A stretch of 55,391 nucleotides of DNA from Sandaracinaceae bacterium (GTDB taxonomy: Bacteria > Myxococcota_A > Polyangia > Polyangiales > JAFGIB01), in the NCBI GenBank assembly GCA_017881055.1, contig JADGRF010000205.1, positions 1-55,391 of the forward strand, in the 5' to 3' direction. Under the pieces are notes generated by a model that searched no databases, was not told where the DNA came from, and was given only the letters and a program-made list of their open reading frames with translations. How positions within the stretch are numbered: position 1 is the first letter of the stretch; each line of letters begins with the position of its first letter. The position numbers and the translations under genes are program-made. Positions 34,998 to 45,700 of the stretch are shown piece by piece.

Positions 34998-35519
34998 TCA
35001 CTCCATCGGCTCGACGATGCGCTTCGGGTGCGTGGGCGGAAGGCCGTTGCCCGCCTCGCTGCGGAGGAGCGGTAGCCACGGGTTGCCACCGATCGGCAGC
35101 GGCAGCGGAGGTTGGCCGCGCACTTGAAAGTGCTCGTAGCGAAAGTGCGCGCCGTCCATCATCAGCTTCACGTACACGTCGAGCACACGGTTGGTGTCGG
35201 GTCGCATGCGATCGAAGCTGAGCACGTGGTGCAGCACGAGCTGGGTCTCGCCGCCGTTCCAGGTGGTGTGCTCTGCGACGATGTTCAGATTCACGAAATC
35301 GATCGGCTGCGCCATCGGGTCGACGGGCACCGCGCCGCCAGCTGGCAGCTGCACGAGCGTGCCGTCGATCATGCGCCGGCCTTGAAACGCTTCGAGGAAC
35401 GCGAGCTTCGCGTCTTTCTGCACGAACTGCTCGGCGCGCAGCAGCGGGTAGCTCTGAAACAACAGGACGCCGACCACGCCGAGCGAGATGCCCCACACCA
35501 CGTCGCGCACGCCGACCAT
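34998..35519 (-). CDS. Membrane-anchored protein of unknown function
   Basis: A 173-residue protein with one N-terminal membrane helix (VVWGISLGVVGVLLFQSYPLL) that would anchor it, or act as an uncleaved signal, followed by a soluble beta-rich domain. ATG 35519. The same segment is open in the neighbouring frame, but only this one carries the hydrophobic helix. No motif is recognised. It converges on the L7/L12-like gene with 21 bases between, and lies 144 bases past the ilvD stop on the same strand. Confidence 0.65.
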   Translation of the reverse strand: MVGVRDVVWGISLGVVGVLLFQSYPLLRAEQFVQKDAKLAFLEAFQGRRMIDGTLVQLPAGGAVPVDPMAQPIDFVNLNIVAEHTTWNGGETQLVLHHVLSFDRMRPDTNRVLDVYVKLMMDGAHFRYEHFQVRGQPPLPLPIGGNPWLPLLRSEAGNGLPPTHPKRIVEPME

Positions 35520-35663
35520 CCGCCAACTATACCGTTTCCAGCATGCAGCGACATGCCCGGTTGCGACGGCGCCGCGCGCGGACCGTCATGCCACCCACGA
35601 CCAGCGCACTTTCAGCGCGAGGAACGGCTCGGCTGCGTGCAACACGTGTCGGAGCCAGCTGAG

Positions 35664-37364
<1,701 letters not shown>

Positions 37365-37410
37365 GGTCGGCGGATCTAGCACGACCTCGCGTGGCTGCCC
37401 AAGGACCGTC

Positions 37411-37452
37411 AAAAAAGCAACGGGCCCGCTCGGGAACCCCCGAACGAGCCCG
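37411..37452 (-). terminator. Rho-independent terminator after the haem-copper lipoprotein gene
   Basis: Arms CGGGCCCGCTCGGG (37421-37434) and CCCGAACGAGCCCG (37439-37452) pair at 12 of 14 positions around a four-base loop. On the minus strand they are followed by a run of six T (AAAAAA at 37411-37416 on plus). It lies 27 bases past the lipoprotein stop. Confidence 0.8.
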
Positions 37453-37478
37453 CGGCTCACGCTTGCGTGGCTACGACG

Positions 37479-38987
37479 TCACTTGATGCACGTGTTGCCG
37501 TTGCCGCTGACTCCGGTGTAGCCCGGGGCGCCAGCCAGAGCGCCGGCCGCGTACGCGGTGACGAAGTTGTAACACATCTCTTCGGTGGTCTTCGTGCCGA
37601 ACTGGGCCGCAGCGTTGTACGTGCAGGTCGTCACGAGCGAGTCACCTTGGTTGATCGTCGCGGCGCTCGGCGTCGCGGGCGGGTAGGTGATCTGGTTCTG
37701 GAAGTCGAACGGCTGGTCGACCAGCGTCTCGGTCGTGCCGTTGGCGCGCTTGATGATGGTCTTCATGTGCGTGCCCTTGAGGTGCATGTGCGGCGACGAG
37801 TACAGGATCGTGATCGGGAACGGTCCCTGCGGTACGCACGTGCCGGTCACGTCGCCTGCACCGAACGTCGCGAACAGCTCCTGGCCGAGCGGGTGCGTGG
37901 CCGCGAGCTTCGCGCGCGGCGCGTGAGTCACGCACAGCCGCACGCCGCTGCTATCCAGCTGACCGTCCTTGCTGTTGTTGTAGTGGATCTCGAGCTGGTA
38001 GCCCGCGCCTGGCAGCTGCAAACCCACGTCGTCGGGCATGACCATCGGCTTGGCGCCTGGCGCCCAACCCACGATGTACTGGCCGCCGGGGTGTGAACCG
38101 CTATCGTTCTGGTTCGTACCGTCGCTGAGCGCGCTCGAGTTCGAGTACAAGATCCAGTGATGGACCACAGCGCTGTTGTCGATGATCGACGTCGCACTCA
38201 CGGCCTGCACCTGCGCGCTGCCCCAGGGCGGCGCGTAGTTGAAGCCGATGTACGTGTCCGGCGTGGTGGGCACGCCGAACTTCTGCGCCTTGTCGGCCGT
38301 GGCGCGTGCGATGATGTCGAAGCACTCGATGTTGGGATCGGTCGAGCCGGTGCCGGCTGCGCCAGCGCCGCCGCTTCCGCCCATGCCGCTGCCGCCTGCG
38401 CCGCCGCAGCTCGGCTGCGTGCCCTTCTGCGCGCCGCTATTCGCCCAGTTGCTGAGCACAGCGATCTGGTCCGCGCTGAGCGCCGGGTTCGGCGGCTGCG
38501 GCATCGGCTTCTGCGTGTCTCGGACGCGCTGCAGCACCTTCTGATAGACAGGCACCGTCGGGTCACTGAGCGAAGGCCTGGTCAGGTCTTCCCAGGTCAC
38601 CAGCGACATCGGCGCAGTGAACGCCGGGGTCGCACCGTGACACAGCCCGCAGTGCTCGGTCAGGAGCTGCGCTACGTCGCAAGGCAGTGGCGTCGTACCC
38701 ATTGAACCGCCACTCGACGAGCCGGCGCTGCCGCTGCTGCCGCTGACGCCGCCCGTGCCGCCCGCGAGCCCGTTGCCCGGTAAGCCACCGCACTGACAGA
38801 CCCCAAGCGCGCTGCCATCGAGGGCGCAGACTTGGGAGCCGATGGAGATCCCGTCAGAGCACGCGCATTGATAACTGAGGCCGGGTCGGCACTTGCCAGC
38901 AGCCAGCGGTGCAGTTGCGCTCGGACAACCCGCCGCGAACAACAACACGCACGCGAACATCGTTTGAAGACCCGGCTTACGACTCAT
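37479..38987 (-). CDS. Lipoprotein joining a haem c motif and a PHM-like copper monooxygenase domain
   Basis: A 502-residue predicted lipoprotein. ATG 38987 is preferred because GAGG lies nine bases upstream; lipobox LLFAAGC puts the lipid on Cys21. A Cys-rich segment (residues 32-66) and a Gly/Ser linker are followed by HCGLCHGAT, a single haem c site (Cys113, Cys116, His117) in a cytochrome-like domain. The C-terminal half has VVHHWILY (His pair near 276), EIHYNN (near 332) and SPHMHLKGTH (near 398), plus TEEMCYNF near the end. These are the copper-ligand blocks of the type II, ascorbate-dependent monooxygenases (PHM/DBM). It may be an envelope copper monooxygenase fed electrons through its own haem; substrate unknown. 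The linker contains GSGGAGAAG repeats. Confidence 0.8.
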   Translation of the reverse strand: MSRKPGLQTMFACVLLFAAGCPSATAPLAAGKCRPGLSYQCACSDGISIGSQVCALDGSALGVCQCGGLPGNGLAGGTGGVSGSSGSAGSSSGGSMGTTPLPCDVAQLLTEHCGLCHGATPAFTAPMSLVTWEDLTRPSLSDPTVPVYQKVLQRVRDTQKPMPQPPNPALSADQIAVLSNWANSGAQKGTQPSCGGAGGSGMGGSGGAGAAGTGSTDPNIECFDIIARATADKAQKFGVPTTPDTYIGFNYAPPWGSAQVQAVSATSIIDNSAVVHHWILYSNSSALSDGTNQNDSGSHPGGQYIVGWAPGAKPMVMPDDVGLQLPGAGYQLEIHYNNSKDGQLDSSGVRLCVTHAPRAKLAATHPLGQELFATFGAGDVTGTCVPQGPFPITILYSSPHMHLKGTHMKTIIKRANGTTETLVDQPFDFQNQITYPPATPSAATINQGDSLVTTCTYNAAAQFGTKTTEEMCYNFVTAYAAGALAGAPGYTGVSGNGNTCIK

Positions 38988-39360
38988 ACACACCATCCTC
39001 TTGGACCAGGGCCTGCCGCGGCCCCACGTCCAACTAGAGTATTTGCTCTTGTTTCCTGAGTGTGCAAGTCTCGTACGAGCGAGGTGTGCACGGAGATAGT
39101 CTTATTAGTTTCAGTGGGTTGGCCCGTTGGAAGCAATCTGTGGCGGGAAGTGCATGCGTTTTGGCGTAATATGGTTGCGGCTGATGGGGATGCTTTCGAG
39201 GATGACAACGGCGGTTCCGGCACGGGCGCCAGGGATCGGCGTTACCGGGCGCTGGCAAGGATGCCGGCCCGCTGCCCGATCACGGCAAGAACGGCAAGAC
39301 GGACGCTGACGAGAGCGACAACGCGCGCCGTGCTGGCGGTCTCGCCTGAGGCCCGGGTAG

Positions 39361-39640
39361 GACTGCGACAGCGACGGCAAGACAAGCACATGCGCTGCGC
39401 CGAGGGCGCCATCCTGCTCGAGGCCGATACGATCAGCGTTGCAGCGGGTGCGCGCGTTGCAGCCAACGGCGGCGGCGGCGCCAGCGGCGACTGGTCGGCC
39501 GCCGTGTAGGGTAGGCGAATGACGCGGCCCAGGCCTCCGGCGGGTGGCGGCACCAAGGGTGGGGGATCCGGCGGCAAGGGAGCCGCAGGTACGAGCGCTG
39601 CGACTGCTGGCTCTGCCGGCGCTTTACACGTTCGCGCACG
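39361..39640 (+). pseudogene. Decayed Gly-rich surface protein remnant
   Basis: The 730-base gap 38988-39720 contains no intact gene, but successive frames hold recognisable pieces: DCDSDGKTSTC at 39361-39393, AEGAILLEADTISVAAGARV then AANGGGGASGDW at 39399-39490 in another frame, and GGGTKGGGSGGKGAAG with ATAGSAG at about 39543-39615 in a third. Such Ca-loop-like and Gly-rich pieces occur together in large myxobacterial surface proteins. The scattered frames indicate frameshift decay. The first 370 bases of the gap (38988-39360) show nothing I can support. Confidence 0.45.
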
Positions 39641-39652
39641 CACGACTCTGAA

Positions 39653-39682
39653 TTGGATCCCGCGAAGCGGGCTACGTATACT
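39653..39682 (+). promoter_or_regulatory. Sigma-70-like promoter of the giant TPR gene
   Basis: TTGGAT at 39653-39658 and TATACT at 39677-39682, 18 bases apart, form a good -35/-10 pair. A ribosome site AGGAG (39712-39716) lies four bases before ATG 39721. The promoter sits inside the decayed region. Confidence 0.5.
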
Positions 39683-39720
39683 CGCCTTTCGCCCTTTCGT
39701 TACGCGGCGTTAGGAGATTC

Positions 39721-42700
39721 ATGCCCGACCACGAACGCGCTTCCAATCGCCCGCCGGCCGAAGCGCAGGGTAAAGGCGAAGGTGCGCTGGCTGGCGCGCT
39801 GGCTGCCGCGATCGACGCAGCGCGTCGCGAACCGCAGAACGACGCACGTTGGGAGTTGGTCGAAGAGCTCGCAGACAGCGCACAGCGTCCAACTGACGCG
39901 CGTGCGTTGTTTCACGCGGTGCTCGAACAGAAGAACATCGCTGCCGACGTTGCGTCGCTCGTGGGTCAGCGCGCGGTGCGTTTCTACGAAGCGTGGTACG
40001 GCGACGACGCGACCGAGCTGCCGCAGCTGCTCGCGCGCGTGCTCGAGATCGATCCGGGCGCGCATTGGGCCTTCGAGCGTTTGACGGTTGCGCTGACGGT
40101 GGGCGAGCGCTGGGACGAGCTGCTCGCCGCGTACGACCGCGCGATCGAAGGCGCGAACGAAACCGCACGCCGAATGAAGCTGCTCGACGAAGCGGCCCAG
40201 GCAGCAAAAGACTTCGCGAGTCAGCCGGATCGCGCCATTGGCTACCAGCAGAAGCTGTTCGCTCTCGATCCCGACAACGCCGCGCTGGCCGCATCGCTCG
40301 AGCGCCTCTTGGAACGGCAGGGTCGCTGGAAGGATTTGATCGACCTGTGGGGCTCGCGCATCCACGTTCAACCGGCCAAGCAGCAGCGCGACACGCGTCT
40401 GCGCATGGCGGCCTTTTACTTCGAAGCGCTGCACGATCACGCGGCTGCGCTCGCGGAGATCGAGCGGGTGCGCAACGACGCCCCAGAGTACAAGCCGGCC
40501 TTCGATCTGCTCGAGAAATTGTTGGCAGCTGACACCGCGCCGGAAGGCGTGCGCCGGGCAGCGCTCGGTCACTTGAAGGAGTACTTCGTCAAGGGCCAGA
40601 AGCGCGACGACGTCGTACGTGTGCTCGAGCTAGGGCTTTCGTTCGTGCAGTCCGCGCAGCGCGGCACGCTGCTGCGTGAGATCGTCGAGCGCTTGCTCGA
40701 TCTCCATGAGGATGCGCGCGCGCTCGGTCATCAGGCGGTTCTGCTCGTGCTCGATCCGATGCCCAAGGAGCGCGACGCGTTGCGTGCGCTTGCCGAGCGC
40801 ACGCGCGACTTCGAGCGCTACGCCAGCGCCTTGCGCGAAGCGGCCGCCGCTTCGAAAGAGCCCGGCGTGCGTGCCGACCTGCTCATGGAGGCGGCCCGCG
40901 TGCGCGAGGAGACGCTCTCGCAGCCGGAGCGTGCCATCGAGCTTTACCGTGAGGTGTTCGACGCGCGGCTCAGCGCGGACGTGACCGTGCAGTCGGGCCG
41001 CAAGCTGGTGAAGCTGCTCGAGCAAACCGACAACGCAGTCGACACGCTGGACGTGCTGTCGCGCATGAGCGAGCTCGAGCCGGTGGAAGCCGTGCGTCGC
41101 GGCATGCTGGGCAAGATCGCGCAGCTCGCCGACAAGCTTGGCGACAAAGAGCGTGCGCGCAAAGCGTGGCGCTCGCGCGTCGGTGACGACACCAATGACA
41201 TCGAGGCGTTGGGCGCGTTGATCGACGCCGCAGCGCGTGATTCGGACCATGAGGGCCTCGCGAAGCTGCTGCGTCAGCGCATCGAAGCGCCTGGCGCCGC
41301 GCACCAGCGTCGCGCCGACTTGGTGTGGCTCGCGAAGCTCTACGACGAGAAGCTGAAAGACGTCGCCCGCGCGATCGACGTGTGGCGCGAGATCGGCAAG
41401 CGCTACGGCGAAGATCGCGAAGCGGTCACGGCGCTCACCGATCTGCTCAGCCGCGCCGAACGTTGGCCCGAGCTCGCGGACGTGCTCAGCCAAGCTGCGG
41501 CCAGCGAGATCACGCGCTTCACCGAGCTGCAGACCCAGCTGGGCGATGCCTACAGGCAGCGCCTCGGCAAGCCCGAGAACGCGGTGCGGCGCTACCGTTC
41601 CGCGCTGCAGGTCGATCCGAAGCACGAAGGCGCCCGTGCCGGGCAGCGCGCACTGCTGGAAGATGAAGCGTGTCGTCCGGTCGCGGTCGACTCGCTCGCC
41701 GAAGCGTTCGCGCAGACCGACGAGTGGCAAGCCACGTTGTCGCTGCTCGACATGCGGCTTCTGACCGCGGACAGCGACGCGGCGCGTGCCGAGCTGTTGG
41801 TCGAAGCCGGCGAGCTGTACGAGACCCGCGGCAACGACCCGCAGCGCGCGCTCGCCGCATACCGGCGTGCGTTCACGTTCTTACCAGACGACCGCGCCAC
41901 CGAGCGCGAGATTCGCCGCTTGGCCGAAGCGCTCGGCAGCTGGGATGCGGTCGTGGCGGCGTATCGCGAGACACTGGCCATCCTGCCCAAAGGTGCGCCG
42001 CGCGCGGCCGAGCTGCGCTACGAGGAAGGCGTCACGCTGGAGACCCGCCTGCAGGATCGTGAAGGCGCGCTCGCCGCCTATCGTGACGCCGCCGGCATTG
42101 CGCCGGATCGCGCGCAGCTGGCCAACGCCGCGGTGCGCGTGTCGGCGAGCCTCGGACGCTGGGAAGACGCGACGCAGCTGCTCGTGTCATGTGCAACGGC
42201 CAATGCCGCGCTCTTGCCGTCGCTGCTCGCCACGATCGAGACCGCAGCGCGCGAAGCAAAAGCTTGGGAGCCGCTGTGCGTGGCGCTGAGTCGTACGGTC
42301 GACTTCGAGGCCGACGTGATTTCTCCCGCGGTGGCGCGCGATCTGCACGTCCGCGTCGCAGCGCTGCACACGACCGAACGCAAGGATGCGCGAGCGGCGG
42401 AGGAATCGCTCGCGCGGGCGGTGCATGCCGATCCGACGCACAAGGAGTCGCTGCTTGCGCTCGCTGCGCTGCAGCGCGCTACTCCTTCGGCCGCGCTAGT
42501 GGACACGTTGGAGAAGCTAGCGGCTGCGCTGCCCGAGGATCTCGACGCGCTCTGCGAAGCGGGAGAGCTCGCGCTCGATCATCTACAGGACCGCAAGCGT
42601 GCACAGAAGCTCCTGGAACGCGCGTACGAACGTGCGCTCGGCCTTTGGCGCAGTGGCGCCAAAGCTGCAGGGCAGCGCGAGCCCGAGGCCACGGTGGGCT

Positions 42701-45700
42701 GGGTCGTCGAGCGCTTGGCCACGCTGCGCCGCGACTCGGGTGATCCCAAGCGCGCTCTCGACTTGCTCCTCGAAGCGATCATGCTGCCGTTCGATGTGGA
42801 GGCCGTGCAGGGGCTGCGTCACGATGCGGCCGAGCTGGCGCGCGGCGTGTTGCAAGACGTCGATCGTGCGATCGTGCTGTACCGCGACATTCTTGCGATC
42901 GATCCGCGCGACGCGATTGCGACTGCGGCGCTCGCCGAGCTTTACGTGCAAGCGGACCGTCTTCCCGAGCTGCTGTCGTTGCGTCGCCACGAGCTGGCGC
43001 AGGCGCCCAGCGCAGAACGGAAGCTCGCGTTGCGACTCGAAGTGGCGAGACTGCTCGGTGAGCTCGAGGCGCGCGGCGACCGAGTCTCGGTGCTCGAAGC
43101 GAACCTGGCCGACCAACCCGGTCACGTCGCTTCGCTGGCAGCACTCAGCGAGTTGTTGCGCAAGAAGGGTCAGAACGCGGAGCTCGTGCGCATTCTCGAA
43201 GCGCAGGCGCGCGCGTTGCGTGAACAGAACCAGGTCGAGGCCGCGGCGCGCCTGTGGCGCGAGATTGCGCAGCTGCGCGAGCGCGAGCTGTCGGACGTGC
43301 TCGGTGCGATGAAAGCGTATCGTGAGCTGCATGGCCTCGAGCCGTACGGTGATGCGAGTGGTGCGCTCGCGCGTTTGTGCACGAGCCTGGGTGATCACAG
43401 CGCGGCGGCCGAATGGCTGGAAGTGCGACTTGGCACCGCGCCACCCGAATCGCGCGCCATCACTGCGGTGGAGTTGGCTCGCGCGCACATCGAGGCCGGT
43501 CAGCTGGCACGCGCACGGGGCTGTCTCGAACAGGCGCTCACGCTGGATCCCGCGGTGCACGAGGCGCGGGACCTCTTGGCCGATTTGTACCGTGCCGATG
43601 GCGCACACGAGCAACTGGCGCAGCTGCTCTCGCAAGGGGCGAGCCTCGTCGCGGACTCCGCGCGACGCCTCGCGTATCTGCGCGAGGCCGCCGAGCTGTA
43701 TTGCGACAAGCTCGCGGCTCCGGAGCGCGCGATCCCCGTGCTGACACGCGCGGTCGAGCTTGCACCGGACGACGCGCGGCTGCGCGGCATGCTGGCTGAA
43801 GGTCTGCACATCGCGCGACGCTTCGACGAAGCACGCGCGCTTCTGCGCGGCCTGATCGACGGCTTCGGTCGTCGTCGCTCGCCCGAGCGTGCCGCGCTGC
43901 ACTATCAGCTGGCACGCGTCGCTGAATCCGCGGGCGCGATCGACGAAGCGCTCAACGAGCTCGACATCGCCACGAAGATGGATCTCGCGCAGTTGGGCGC
44001 GTTGCACATGCTAGCGCGGCTGGCGCGCGACCAAGGTGATCTCGACCGTGCCGAGCGCGCGTACCGCGGCCTTCTGCTCGTGGTGCGCCGGCAAAAGATC
44101 GACGACGCGGACGCGCCGGGCGCGAGCGAGGTGTGCTTCGAGCTGTACCGGATCGCGATCGCGCGCGGGCAAAGCGACCAAGCCGAGGAGCTGCTCGAGT
44201 CGGCGCTCGAGAGCGCGACCCAGAACGACGTCGAAGCACGGCGCTTTGCTCGTGTGCTGCGCGCGCGTGGCGAAGTGGATCTGCTCGTACGCGTGCTCGA
44301 TGCGCGCCTCGTGCTCGCTCGCGAGCCGGCGGCTTCAGCCGAGATCTTGTCGGCCAAAGCCGATGTGCTCGAGCACGACCGCGGCAAGCCCGAGGAAGCG
44401 CTCGAGCTGCGGCTGCGGGCGCTCGAGCTTTCCCCAGAAACCGAGAGCCTGCACACCGCGGCACGTGCTCTGTGCAAGCGCGTGGGCGAGCAGCCACGCT
44501 ACCTCGATGCGCTTGGCTCGTTGATCGAGGCCGCGCAGAGTGAGCGCAGCAAGGCTGGTGCGAAGCGTGCGGCGCAGCTGACACTTCGCCAGGGGCGGGC
44601 GATCGAAGAGGATCTCGGCGATCTCGATCGTGCAGCGGGTCTGTACGCGAAGGTCGAAGCCTCTGGTGAATGCGTGATCGAGGCGTGGCTCGCGTTGGCT
44701 CGCGTGGCCGGTGGCCGAGGTGATCGCGCCGAGGAGCGGCGCGTACTGGCCCGCATCGCAGACTTGAGTGAAGCCGAGGCCGAAGAAAGCGCCCGGCGCG
44801 AAGCGCGCTTTTTGCTCGCCGAGCTCGAGCTGTCGCGTGCCGAGTGGCGTGACGCGGGCGTGGCGTCGCTGACGCGTGCGCTGGCCGAAACACCGGACTA
44901 TCCGCGCGCGAAGACCGTACTCATGCGCGCGATCGAGGAGTCACAAGGACATCCTGGTGTGCTCACGCTGTTCGAGCGCGTGGCGCGCAGCTCGCACGAC
45001 GACTTGATGCTGCTCGACTTCATCGAGCGCAAGAGCGCGCGCGAGGGCGCCACGCTCGACGACACGCGCGAGGGCATCGAGCTGTCGCTGCGCATCGGGG
45101 AGATCGCGCGCGCCGAGGCCCTGCTCACGCGCGCCGCAGCTTTGGTGCGTAAGAGTAGGCCCCAGCGTGGCGAGGCGTCGTGGGTCTTCTCGGCCTTGGC
45201 CGAGTGCCGGCTGCAAGCAGGCGACGTTCGCAGCGCGATCGCGCACCTGCGCGAAGCGCTCGACCATGCCGCCGATGCCGAGCTGGAGACGCTGGGCCGT
45301 GAGCTCGCCGAGCTGGCCGCGGGTCCCGGTGGCGACCTGCAAGTCGCGGCCGACGCCTATGCGCGCCTTTTGCAGCGTGACCCGGCCGACCGCGCGCTGT
45401 GGCAGCCGATGCTCGCCGTGCTTGCGAAACAGAAGGATCGCAAGCGCTTCGACACGTTCGTGGCGAACACGCTGGCGGTTCTCTTGCCCGTCGAGGATCG
45501 CACGCTCTTGCTGTTCGAGCAGGCGAAGTTCCTGATCGACGTCGTACGCAAAGAGAAAGACGCGATCCCGGTGCTGAAGCAGATCCTCGACGAGGACGCG
45601 ATGCACCTCGAAGCTACCGATCGCTTGCTCGCGATCCTGCAGCGTCACGGCATGAACGACGAGCTTGCCGACATGCTGCGTCGCAGCTTCGATCGCGCGC

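Noticed and set aside
39060-39509. 149-codon open frame as a real gene
   Set aside because: Only its last 40 codons look protein-like and they fit better as part of a decayed surface protein.
42583-44007. 474-codon open frame opposite the giant TPR gene
   Set aside because: Mirror of TPR codons; no motif.
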